Below, piece by piece: positions 54,016-64,000 of a DNA stretch of 64,000 nt. The notes under the pieces are model-generated. The model saw only the letters and a list, made by a program, of their open reading frames with translations. It did no database searches and was not told where the DNA came from. The DNA lies in contig OY730169.1 in the NCBI GenBank assembly GCA_963422465.1, positions 4,774,001 to 4,838,000 of the forward strand, read 5' to 3'. The translations under genes and the position numbers were made by a program. Origin of the DNA: Lichina pygmaea. Lineage: Eukaryota > Ascomycota > Lichinomycetes > Lichinales > Lichinaceae. The stretch's first letter is position 1; the number at the start of each line of letters is the position of its first letter.

Positions 54016-54389
54016 AGTAAAAGGCCAAAAGGGGGGGGGGAGAGGATTAAAGGGGAGATCCTGTGAGGACGTTTCGGGTTGTTATTATTCTTGTCCTATC
54101 ATACGCTTACGTACGTATGGGCTGTACGTATATAGCAACAGCAAGCCCGCTTTTAGGGGGTTTGTCCTTCTTCTGGTGCTGCTCGTGCTCGTGCTCCCCC
54201 AACTGACCGTGCTGGTGGCTGTGGTGTTGATGGCGTTGATGGCGTTGATGGTGTTGATGGCGGTGTTGATGGCGGTGATGACCGCGATGATGGTGACGGT
54301 GGTGTCGATGACGGTGGCGGTAGAGGTGAACCTGGTGGTAAGTGCACATGACAATATGAAGGTGACAACTGCATCTTCTCGTCCTACAA

Positions 54390-55447
54390 CTACTCGCTCG
54401 ATGCCAAGCTGCCGCCGTCACCCCCGCCGCCACCATTCTCCGTCTTCTCTTTCTCCTGCTGCTTGTCCTTCTCCTCCTCCTCCTCCTCCTCTTCCTCCTC
54501 CTGCTTCTCCATAGGTTTCAGCCCACGTAGATGATCGATCCACAGGGCAACCATGCCTCGAAGACGCGACATCTCGGCGCTCTCGGAGTACGGCGGCGAG
54601 AGCATCATCTTGCCCATGCACGCCTCGATTTCTTTGGCGTCTCGTAGTTCCGCCATCTGCTGCNNNNNNNNNNNNNNNNNNNNNNNNNNNNNNNNNNNNN
54701 NNNNNNNNNNNNNNNNNNNNNNNNNNNNNNNNNNNNNNNNNNNNNNNNNNNNNNNNNNNNNNNNNNNNNNNNNNNNNNNNNNNNNNNNNNNNNNNNNNNN
54801 NNNNNNNNNNNNNNNNNNNNNNNNNNNNNNNNNNNNNNNNNNNNNNNNNNNNNNNNNNNNNNNAGCGTCGACGTGGCGACGTCGTCGACGAGGCTGGCGC
54901 TGCGGGACGGGAACAAGGGGTGTGGGAACAAATAAGGGAGGGCACAGAGAGGAGAGGTGGGTCTGCACGGTCTTCGCATGTTGTTTGGAAGTGGCTCTCT
55001 TTGGCCCTGCTCTATGCTTCTCCTCCTTCATCTTCGTCCTCCTCTTCTTATTCTTCTTCCTCGTCTTCTTCTTCTCACCCTCATGCTCGTCATCGATGTC
55101 GTGGTGCCCATTACCATCTCCGTCCCGCCTCTTGCTTGGGTCTTGCGTCTTGGCCGCGCTGTTTCTACTGCTACGGTCCTCCCCAAATGCCCAGGTGTGG
55201 GGGAGACGACTGATCCTGACGCAGATGAGGCCGAGTCTGGAGCATGAGGCGAGCGAGCACCGCCATCATCGTGCCAGGAAACGCGGTGCTGCTTGGGAGC
55301 AGCACTCTCTTGCTCCTCCTCCTGGTGTGTTTGTGCGCCTCGCTTTCGTCTCTTCGCTGCATTGTCCGTCCTGCTGCCTCCGGATAAGATCTGGTGGGCC
55401 GGCCGTGGCGCCGGGAGCGGCAGTGAGAAGCACGGAACCGAGGACAT
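54390..55447 (-). CDS. hypothetical protein, interrupted by assembly gap
   Basis: A tentative gene. The C-terminal part (54390-54663) reads MAELRDAKEIEACMGKMMLS, MSRLRGMVALWIDHLRGLKP and a Glu run followed by a Gly-rich end. It looks like a helical, coiled-coil-type protein. The possible N-terminal exon starts at ATG 55447 (MSSVPCFSLPLPAPRPAHQI), is polar, and ends in a different frame, so an intron must lie between 55030 and 55240. Two hundred unknown bases (54664-54863) sit inside it, so neither length nor frame can be checked. No domain is recognised. It is convergent with EED. Confidence 0.4.
54664..54863. other. assembly gap, 200 N
   Basis: Exactly 200 consecutive N, which suggests a fixed-size placeholder rather than a measured gap. 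Confidence 0.99.
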
Positions 55448-57263
55448 GTTGCCGATAAAGAGAACCAAGTCGATGAGGCGTCTCCAATGTCTGTTTTTTT
55501 AAAAAAAAAACAACTGCGCTGAGGATTGCTCTACCGTGATCTTTATGTCATCTACTGTAGGTCATCTTTGTTTTTCAGACGAGCGGCAGTGGCTTGGTTC
55601 CAGATCCAGACGTTTGCCCATTTGGCCTGGAATCAACAGTGGGCATGCCTTGATGATTGGTGGCCGAGAAGTGGGACAAGTCTGTTTCATCAAGTGTGAA
55701 TCATCATCAGGCTCTGTATCCGTGGTTGGAGCAAAAGGTCTTATGGCGTGAGGCTCCAAGACAAGTGGTCTTGGATGAGTTTTAAAGACCAACAACTAGG
55801 TTGCTTCCTAGCCGAACCCGGAAGCAGGATATAGAGTACGTACGCAGTAAGTTTAAGCGTAAGGGTAGGGCAGCACGGGCCACGAAATAGCTTCTTGAGC
55901 CTACATTTAGTGAGCAGCGCCGTTTCACCTAAAGTCCGAAGGGCACGAAGTACGGAAGTACTGTACGGAAGTACGCGATAGTGACTTATAGCCCATCAGA
56001 AACTTTAGAACCAAGTTGTAAGTACTACAAAGACAGTCATCATGACTCTGACTACAACTTCCTGTCCTGTACTGCTCAAACACAGAACATCATAAGTTAT
56101 AAGAGTATCTGTTGGACTTTTCAGGACTCGGATCTGATCTGCTCCCGCTTAGTAATCTCCTTTGGATCCTAAATCTGCTGGATAATTCAATTAGGCAAGG
56201 ATTGAAACCGCCGGTGCTAAGCGGCATCAGCTCCGATTTCTTGGGTCAAAGTGACTCAAAAACAGAGGCGCCGCTGCGTTGCAGCCAGCATCACAAACCA
56301 ACATCTACGAAGTGCGAGGACAGCACCCCAACCCCATCGCGATCCCACATCGCCGACACGAAACGACAGAACTTGGATCCTATCGCATCCGAGATCGATA
56401 GCCAGCTCGGCCCTCGTTTACGACGCCTGTCACGACGGCTGCGTCGTCGCCTCGTTCCTGGTCTGCTGATCGGATCCACTTCCAGAGCAGACCGCGCACG
56501 GTCGCAGTACCGGTACCGTCGTCGTGACGTTTCACGCTGCGGTAGACCGGTCGCGGTACGTACGTACATAAGTCGACGCCGACCAACAGCCACCCCAACT
56601 CACTCCGGCATCCGATACCGCCAAAAGGCGACACGAGATAGTCGGGACTGCATCAGGGCTGGCCTTGACGATCCGACGGCCTCGTCACATTTTCCTGCCT
56701 CTCGACATCTCCGCCACTTTCGTCCGCGCCCGCCGTCGACGTTCGAATCGCTCGCCCGGCTCGCCCGAGGCGCTCATCTCGTCGTGACGACGCTACTGTT
56801 ATCGCCTTGGTCGGCTAAAGCCTTCTTGGGGGTCCGGCAGCTCATTTTGGATAGTGACAGCTGTTTTCGTCGTGGTAAGCCCGCGTCGACGCTGACCGCT
56901 CGCCCCGTCATCCTTCGACGACCACCCTGCTCGACGTCTGCCGAGTGAGGTTGCAGGTGAGCTGGCCTACGAAAGCGCTGGAACTGGCTGGCTGTTGTGT
57001 TTGGGCATCTGGATTGCCGCCGTTGCCTGGGCTGCGATCAGGCTGATTCGAGGCGGGCCTAGAGAGCCTCATCGCGACATCGACCACACCGCAACGGAGC
57101 AGGCTGCGGTCGAAAAAAGGCGCCAGACTTTGCGGCAGGGCTCAGCCCGCAAGTCAACCATCGATCGGGCCCGTCCCTCAGCACGTCTCGGTCGCGTGGA
57201 GATGAACGCTCATCGATAGAGGATCCGAGCACGACTGAGTAAGCCACGGTGGCGAGATCCATC
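55448..57263. other. intergenic upstream of the RING-H2 gene
   Basis: About 1.8 kb. Frames of up to 278 codons exist (for example 56112-56948) but lack recognisable domains and run through compositionally random sequence. GTAC-type motifs occur at 55838-55850 and 55955-55980. 5' UTR exons of the downstream gene may lie at 56870-57260. Confidence 0.45.
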
Positions 57264-60200
57264 ATGGGACAGCACATGTCTACGCAGCGAGAGCACCTCC
57301 TGGGGCAGGATGACCGCCGTCTTTCACAACCGGGAGCCGGACACAGGAGCAGCGACCTGGACTGTCTGGACGACCGCCACCTGACCGCCCTCGCATCCGA
57401 AGTCGATGCCGATCGAGACTCACGTCGGCCCCAACGACCAACCCGGCCGAGGACGTCACATCGGTTGGGGAGGGACTTGTTCAGGCGCTCGGTGGCGCTT
57501 GATGCTCGAGAGCAACGTCCTCCTCATGGTCCGGACGATGCCCCTCGGCCGGCGCCGACGCCGACGCCGACCCCAGGCGATCGCCCTGCCGGAGAACGGC
57601 TCGGTAGGCCGTCGACGCCTTTCGACGGTGGAGATATCGTGCTCGACGCTTCCCCACCGGCCGATCAAGCCGCGACATCGACCGTCGCATCCGGTTTCTC
57701 GAACATGATCAGGCGAGGGAGCAGGATGATGCACCCGCGCGCCGGGGCCGCGACGGACGTCGACGACGACGTGCTCCCGGATCTGACGTCCCAGACGCGT
57801 CGGCCGCTGTCGAGTAGGCTCAGCACCATGCTCGTGCCATCGCAGACCTCACGCGGCGGCACGCGCAACCGCCTGTCGACCATGCTCTCCGGACCCGGCC
57901 CGAATCCGGGCTTCCTGCGCCGAAGGCGCAACGTCGCTCCGGCCTCGCAGCCGTCGGCCGCGGCCGAGACCGATGGCTGGGCCGCCTGGGATGATCGATC
58001 GTCCTTGGGCATCGATCTCCTAGAGGGGACGCCGTTGGATGCGAGTCTGGGCCCAGGTTCCGCCGCCGGGTCGACGCCTCGCAGATCACGACTGTCGCGC
58101 GTCCGGGAGTCGCTGCTGCCACCGGTCCCACCCTTCCTTCAGTACCTCTCCAACCGGCACGGCCATCAGCTCGACTCGCACGTGCACGTGCCCGTGGCAC
58201 CGTCGTCTCGACTGACCGTCTCCGGATCGGGCCATCTGTTGCCCCGGATACCGACCGCCAACGTGGGCTTGGATCTGACTCGAGCGTCCCTGTCGCCGTT
58301 GCCGCAGCCCGGTATGGATGCCGTGCCGCCCTTCGGCCTCGATGCCGATCCTCTCGACCGAGGCCCTCGCCGAGGTGCGGCGGAGCGACAGTCGCGACGA
58401 GCGACCAACGGCGGCCAGAACGGCGTCGGGAGGGCTCCGCCGACGACCGAGGACCAGGCCGCGAGGCTGTCTCGGCACCTCTCGGTCGCCGCCACCGCGA
58501 TAGCGGCCTCGTTGGTCGGCAACACAGAGCGAGCCTTCGCCGAGGCCCACGACGTCGCCAGCGATGGCGTCGACGGCAGCTTCGACAGCTTCCTGCGTGC
58601 TCTCCAGAACGGCAGTCTCGCCAGCGCGCTTCGCAACGGGGGCAACAGTTCTGGCGACGACGGCACGAGCAACCCTACCGATGCCACCTTCTCGCCCATC
58701 AACTTCTTTCGCATCTTCCGCTTCGGGAGCACCTCGGAAGATGACGACGGCGGCGGCGGCGGCGGCAACAATAACAATAACAGCCAAAACAACAGCAGCA
58801 GCAGCAGCAACGGCAGCAGCAACGGCAACGGCAACAGCAACAGCAACAACAATAACGGTGGCAGCAGCAATAGCAACACCAGCAGCAGCCGGGCTGATGC
58901 GTCCGGCACGTCTGGGTCCCAGACCGGCCCTCCGTCTCCAGACGCGAATGCCGACAACGGCAACCGCATGGTGCCAGTGATCATCGTCGGCATCCGCTCG
59001 GTGACACCGCGCCAGAACGTCAACCAGGACGACGGCAACATCCACTCACCGTTGTTCGATGCTCTGTCGAACCTGCCTCTGATCATGCCGGCGGGGCTCC
59101 CCAGCCGCAGCTCCGGCACGTTTCTGCGCCGCACCGACAGGAGATCCCGCTTCGGTCGCAGTCGGAGAGCGTCGATGAGCGCCGTCAGCTCCTTTCCCGC
59201 GAACTACGACAGCCAACGACACCAGCGTCTGAACTCGGGCGTCGGTCGATCTCAGTTCGACCCGAGACCGTCGGCGAGCACCGCCATGCCGTCGGTCCTC
59301 TCCGAGTCTCCGCCGGGGCCCCACCCGCCGCCCTCGACGCCGGCGGAACATGCGCTCTCGGCCGGATCGTCGGGCAACAACACGCCGACGCGGAGGCCGT
59401 CGTCCGCCTCTGCCGGAGTCGTCTCTGCCTCGGCTGGCTCGGCCGCGGCGAGACCGGCCAACGTCAACCCGCTGGAGCATTCCATCGACGAGGCCATGAC
59501 CTCGGCCGGGTTGGGTGGCGTGCGAAGACGCAGGCTCAGCGACGGAGAGTTTGCCCGCTACCGGGACTTTGGACCGGGCTCGAGTCGAAGAAACGGCATC
59601 GTCGGGGACAGCGAGGTCGATCCGGCCTCGGCCTCGGCCTCGGCCTCTTTCACGGGTGGTCCACAACCGGAAGGCACCAGAACCTGGATCGTCTACGTGC
59701 TGGGTGGAAGTTACCCCGAAGACCATCCCATCCTGACCACACCCAGCCTCTTCACGGATGTAAGTCTGCGTCCGGCATTTTGTTTTGGGGGGGGGGGGGG
59801 GTTGGGTTTCGCAGCTGATCTGACCAACCTCTTTCCAGTCACCCACGTACGAGGACATGCTCCTGCTGTCGTCCATACTCGGGCCGGCGAAACCTCCCGT
59901 GGCGAGTCGGGAAGATGTGGCGTCGGCGCCGGGTGTCTACCGAATATCGACGATGGGCGACTCGTGGGTGGCTACGACGAACGGCTTCGATGCCGGTGGC
60001 GAGCACCCACAGCAGCTGCTCATCGGAGCGGGCGAGCGGTGTCTGATCTGCCTGTGCGAGTACGAAGTCCATGAGGAAGTTCGACAGCTCAGTCGATGTC
60101 AACATGTCTACCATCGGGAGTGTATCGACGAGGTCAGTAGCAGTGGTCTCGGTGTCCAATCGCTGCACGAGAGTGGCGAACGCTCCCTGTCCTTAACTTC

Positions 60201-60586
60201 CGTACCCCACGATTATCGGTTCAGTACCATCACGATTGTCTCTGAATCGGGGCTAACTACGAACTATCACCACTCAACAGTGGCTCATCACGGGGCGCAA
60301 TTCATGTCCGCTTTGTCGAGGGCAAGGCGTCGGCGAGCACAAAGATTCCACCTCGTCAGCTTCTCAGTCGACGACGTCATCTCCAACGTCCCCTATGGCA
60401 TATCCGGCACAATCTCATCGGCAGTCGTCATCATCCTCATCATCCTCGTCGCCGCCGCCGTCATCTGGAGACACGGCGACGAGTGCTGCTCCCGTCAGAG
60501 CAAGCTCTAGCACGACGCCAGCGTCGGTGACGGCAACGACGACCAACGATGGGCCATCGACACGGCCCACGACGAGTCTCGCCTAG
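57264..60586 (+). CDS. large RING-H2 E3 ubiquitin ligase
   Basis: Three exons (57264-59759, 59839-60132, 60281-60586) give 1031 residues. Only the C-terminal part has a recognisable domain, a RING-H2 finger at about residues 905-970: RCLICLCEYEVHEEVRQLSR CQHVYHRECIDE joined across an intron to WLITGRNSCPLCRG. Just before it lie TWIVYVLGGSYPEDHPILTT and SPTYEDMLLLSSILGPAKPP, conserved in fungal RING proteins of this type. The first 800 residues are disordered, with a Gly/Asn/Ser homopolymer region at about 495-545. It probably transfers ubiquitin from an E2 to unknown substrates. The ATG at 57264 is the first in frame. Upstream exons are not excluded. The first intron contains a G run of about 15 nt. 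Confidence 0.88.
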
Positions 60587-62792
60587 TTCATGCTCGGGGC
60601 TGGGACTGGTCTCGTGGCCGAGCAAATGTCCTCTCTCCTCTCTCCAGACCCGCTCGGGACAATCGGTCGAACCGTACACCTCAGGAGACTGTAGCACAGC
60701 ACGAGTCTTCCCTGCTACGCTCTTCCCTCTTTTCTTCTCGTCCCAGATCTCGGCTCCAACTGCCCTACTCTACCTCATCACCAGATCTCGTTTCGAAAAA
60801 CCACCCAATCACGTACCATCATCACCATCATCATACTCGGAGCTTCCACTCTCCGCCCAGATCCCAGAACAGATGACCCCAGAAACACGACAGCATGGAA
60901 AACCAAGCGGAAATGATCAGAAGTCGTACTCGTGATATTGTCCCTCTCTTTTCACTGGCTGCATGTCTTTCATCTGTCGTGATCCCATTATCCATGGTCT
61001 TTGCCCACTCCCATCCTCTCTCGTCCCTGGAATCTGTCGTCTTTCAATCCGACGGAGGCCCCTCTCTCTGTTGCCCTCTCCTTATCCCCCCCCCCCTATC
61101 CTCTTCCTCCTCCCCCTCCCAGGCTCTTTCTCGCTCTCTTCCTTCTCATCCCAGGTATCTCGTCGTCCCCAGGCTTCTTGTCCTTCCCCCCTCCCCAATG
61201 TCGTTCCATCTCTCCTTCTCGATGACTCTAAATCAATGAATGTATGCCATGTGTCGTACCTCCTGTTCTATGCCTGTAAGAATACACGATGTTGTTGTGT
61301 GATGGATGTACATGATATATGAAAAGATGTTCTACTAGTCAGTCGGTCAGTCAGTCAGACTTGATCATCAGCTAGTGGGTGAGAGATTGATCAGGTGATA
61401 AAGTGATCAAGTAATCAAGTGAATATGTGTTAGCTGAGCTATAATATTATCTACTAGACTTACCACTGCAGCTTGCGTGGTTCAAGTGTTTTGATAGTGT
61501 GCAGTGTCAGGTCTTTCAGACATGAGAGTCAGTCAGCTGAGTCACTCAACCATCTCTTCTAGTCTCTGTGAGCAAGCACGGTAGTAGTCTACATTTTTCA
61601 TCCTTGTCAAGTACTTGGTTGGCCACTTGGTGAGTTGTTATCTACAGAGTGAGTTGTCCAGTTCTACTGTAGTATTCTAACTAAGGTGGACTGATATGGA
61701 CTGGATCAGACTAGATCAACTCCGACCAAATCAACACAGACCAGAATAATGCAGACCAGATCAGCCTAGACTGAACCAAACCAAACCAAAGTAAACTTAG
61801 TCAAGTAGACATGACTAGTCAGCAGCAACACAGCAGAGTATTGTCTATATCGATCATCTGGGTGTTTCTGGACAGGTCAATGATAATACCACCAGTCACA
61901 AGACCTGAGTACTTATAAGTACTGACCTCTGGGTCTGCACCACTGTACTCTGTGCTTCCTGTAGACTCTACTCTACAGTAGCCCGTACAGCACTGAGTGT
62001 AACCAAGCAGAGTGTATGTACTTCTGTAAAGATATAAGTCCTTGTACAGATATCTTGTATTGCTCATCTGTAGCAAGTGCACACTTATTATCAATCATAG
62101 TACTCATGTACAGTACCCAGCACCAATACAAGCCAACAGAAGCCTGATGATCTACTCCTGTACAGCAGGCTTTGGTAGCAGTCTTGTGGCATCTGGCTGT
62201 AGTGTACTGGACTCCTGTACTTCTGTGCGGAAGTACTATAGAGGCATCTTTGTGTTGCGCTCTCCATGATTTGAAGAGTGGTAGGGTTGCAACATGATGT
62301 GGCCTTTTGTTGCTTCGAGCAGTGGTAGTTCAGGGTTCGATCTCTACTTACGTAGGAGCATTGCCGGAGAGGATTACTGAAAAGTATCGTTGGAGCAGTC
62401 GAAGCACAGCGAACTGAAGCCCCTTTTTCTGACTACTGTACTTACAGTACCCTGTTACCCTGTAGAAGGCAATTGAGGCTGACAGTGATTGAAGAATAGA
62501 TAACCTCACCTAACATGATAGAACAGTTACCAGCACATATGGGTACCGCCATGACCAGGTAGGATCCAGGTCCACAGACTGAACTTCCTTGAAGGGTGGA
62601 GGATGACTGCCAAGTAGTGATACAGCACTGTGCATTTTCCAGCCCAAGTGTGGGTTATGGTATCCCAGTAGGGAGTGCGTTGCGATCAAGTGCAAACGAG
62701 ACGAGAGATCCAAGCCCTCGGCACACCCGAGAAGGGAAGGAAGGAATAAATTAATGGATAAAATGCCAACGTCTAAAGACGAGGAAGCCCGA
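60587..62792. other. intergenic between convergent RING-H2 and VWA genes
   Basis: 2.2 kb without a gene. It has a CT-rich stretch (61060-61200), CAGT repeats (61340-61360), a degenerate GACCAGATCAGACTA-type repeat (about 61690-61800) and TGTACTTCTGT-type motifs (61990-62230). The segment 61320-62720 is AT-richer than the flanks. Confidence 0.5.
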
Positions 62793-64000
62793 TTACATGA
62801 CCACCGCCGCGGCGATGGCTCCAAAGACCAAGGACACCATCGCCGTCAGCTGATAGGTCCCGCCATGGAACGAGCCCGCACCGCCGGTGAAGAGCGGCGG
62901 GAACGGACTCACTGGCGCGCCAGTCGGCTTGGCGGTCCCGTTCGTCGCCGTCGTCGTCGCCGTCACGGTGCTGTTGAGGCACTCGCTGTCGAGGACCTCG
63001 GAGCTCTCGAGACCGACGGAGAAGAGGCCGTTCGCGTTCGGATCGGCGGCGGTGACGGCGACCTCCAGGGCCGTGTCGGCCGAGGCCGTGTAGTTCAAGA
63101 CGGCCAAGCCGGTGTCGTCGGTCTCGGCCGTGGCGATGTCCGTGTCCGATCCCAGGTCGCGGAGGGTCGCCTTCAGCACGAGCGTCGTCGCGTCGTCGAC
63201 CGTCCTGACGGTGACGTTGAGCGACTCGCCGGCCCTGGCGTCGTACTTAAAGCTGTTCGACCCTGTCCCGGAGAGCTGCGCCGTGGTGGTCAAGCCGGAG
63301 AACAGCGAGCCCTGGTCGCCGCTGCTCGAGTCGTCGCCAGTGAGGCCCGTCGACAGGATCTGCGCGAGGAAGGCAGCGAAGTTCGAGGCGGTGTTGATGG
63401 TGGCCATCGAGCCGCCCGTCTGCAGGACGGCGTTCTGGATGCCGGGATCTTGGTTGCCGACCAGGCCCGAGGACAGGTCGGTGCCCTCCGGAAGCACCTG
63501 GAGGAAGCCAAAGGAGACGCGGATCCCCAATTTGCCGGCACGCTCAATCTCGCCGATGGTCTCTGGCACCAGTGTCGAGGGGCCGTCCTTGCCATCAGTG
63601 AGCACGACGATGCCGGTGCGATTGGCCGTCGCTCCTTCCTTGGCGAGCTCGTCTATCGCGGCCTTGACACCGCCGCCGATGAAGGTGCCTCCTCCGCCGA
63701 ATGGGCGCTCGATCGCCGAAGTGGCGCCAGCGGGATCACCAAGCTCGTAAAGGACTCTGGCTCTGCCTGAGAATTGAACCACGGTGAGGAGATCGGCGGG
63801 CTTGTCGTCTGTTGCCTCGCTAGGGCTGACCAAGATATCGGCCAAGCCCTTTGCGGCATCCAGCCGAACGTCATCGGGATCACTGTTGGACATCGAGCCG
63901 GACGCGTCGATGACGATCCCGATCTTGCGGCCACCGCTGCCGCTGCCGATGCGTCCCAGGATAAGATCGCATGTCGGAGGGCTCTCACGACGGTAGAGGC
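62793..64000 (-). CDS. VWA-domain surface protein, probably GPI-anchored, partial
   Basis: The frame is open from the right window edge to the stop at 62793, giving 402 residues of the C-terminal part. A von Willebrand factor A domain starts near the edge with KIGIVIDASGSMSNSDPDD, an intact DxSxS metal-binding (MIDAS) motif. It continues with LLTVVQFSGRARVLYELGDP, GGGTFIGGGVKAAIDELAKE (MIDAS Thr region) and RTGIVVLTDGKDGPSTLVPE (MIDAS Asp region). A beta-sandwich-like region follows, then a Thr/Ser-rich stretch and a C-terminal hydrophobic tail (LTAMVSLVFGAIAAAVVM) preceded by small residues, typical of a GPI-anchor signal. CDLILGR before the VWA may belong to a Cys-rich N-terminal part outside the window. 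It is likely an adhesion or cell-wall protein. The N terminus is not visible. Confidence 0.88.
   Translation of the reverse strand, partial: LYRRESPPTCDLILGRIGSGSGGRKIGIVIDASGSMSNSDPDDVRLDAAKGLADILVSPSEATDDKPADLLTVVQFSGRARVLYELGDPAGATSAIERPFGGGGTFIGGGVKAAIDELAKEGATANRTGIVVLTDGKDGPSTLVPETIGEIERAGKLGIRVSFGFLQVLPEGTDLSSGLVGNQDPGIQNAVLQTGGSMATINTASNFAAFLAQILSTGLTGDDSSSGDQGSLFSGLTTTAQLSGTGSNSFKYDARAGESLNVTVRTVDDATTLVLKATLRDLGSDTDIATAETDDTGLAVLNYTASADTALEVAVTAADPNANGLFSVGLESSEVLDSECLNSTVTATTTATNGTAKPTGAPVSPFPPLFTGGAGSFHGGTYQLTAMVSLVFGAIAAAVVM

Noticed and set aside
56112-56948. 278-codon frame upstream of the RING-H2 gene
   Set aside because: Arg/Ser-rich random-looking translation, no domain, and overlapping frames of similar quality. 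More likely 5' flank.
62270-62350. tRNA-like stretch with GGTTCGATCTC
   Set aside because: The B-box-like word is present but no acceptor, D or T stem pairs properly. At most a tRNA-derived fragment.
1-64000. CRISPR arrays, operons, biosynthetic cluster, LTR or other virus-like elements
   Set aside because: No regular spacer arrays, no polycistronic layout, no polyketide, peptide-synthetase or terpene genes, and no LTR pairs, capsid or envelope-type genes were seen. The only retroelements are the two LINE fragments.

Overview
The window is from a filamentous ascomycete, most likely a Sordariomycete (Pezizomycotina). Short GT-AG introns of roughly 50-90 nt interrupt most genes, intergenic spaces are compact, intron-containing nuclear tRNAs are present, and the gene set is that of a filamentous fungus: N-acetylglutamate synthase, Arv1, Rot1, Nur1, ECM11, DUF8035, and a PRC2 subunit of the EED type, which is absent from many yeasts. 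Splice models below were assembled by eye. Where exon sums are quoted, they divide by three and give uninterrupted proteins.

Layout. About 0-36.5 kb is ordinary housekeeping DNA: a BAR-domain protein, N-acetylglutamate synthase, V-ATPase subunit e (Vma9, four exons), Arv1, a DUF8035 protein, an RBR ubiquitin ligase, an ECM11-domain protein, SmE, 5-formyl-THF cyclo-ligase, Rot1, the importin Mtr10, Alg7, the nucleoporin Seh1 and the nuclear rim protein Nur1. It is interrupted by one 5'-truncated LINE at 25.8-27.9 kb and a 193-bp MITE at 19.2 kb. About 36.7-51.5 kb is an accessory island. It holds two intron-containing tRNA genes, three copies of a TA-flanked element family with long inverted arms, a Fot1/pogo transposon, a second LINE nested inside one of the inverted-arm elements, a decayed caspase-like gene, and a two-PAS protein. 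About 51.8-64 kb returns to host genes: the PRC2 WD40 protein EED, a hypothetical gene cut by a 200-N assembly gap, a large RING-H2 protein, and a VWA-domain surface protein running off the right end.

Functionally the genes are mostly unlinked housekeeping functions. There are two ubiquitin ligases (RBR and RING-H2), two nuclear-envelope or pore proteins (Seh1, Nur1), two ER biogenesis proteins (Alg7, Rot1) and one lipid-homeostasis ER protein (Arv1). I see no biosynthetic cluster, no CRISPR and no bacterial-type operons.

The most unusual structure is the inverted-arm element family at 38.8-39.8, 49.1-50.4 and 50.7-51.5 kb. Each arm carries, just inside its end, a small hairpin followed by paired iterons spaced 17-18 bp apart. 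Sequences differ between copies while the architecture, and in two copies the base pairing of the hairpin, is kept.
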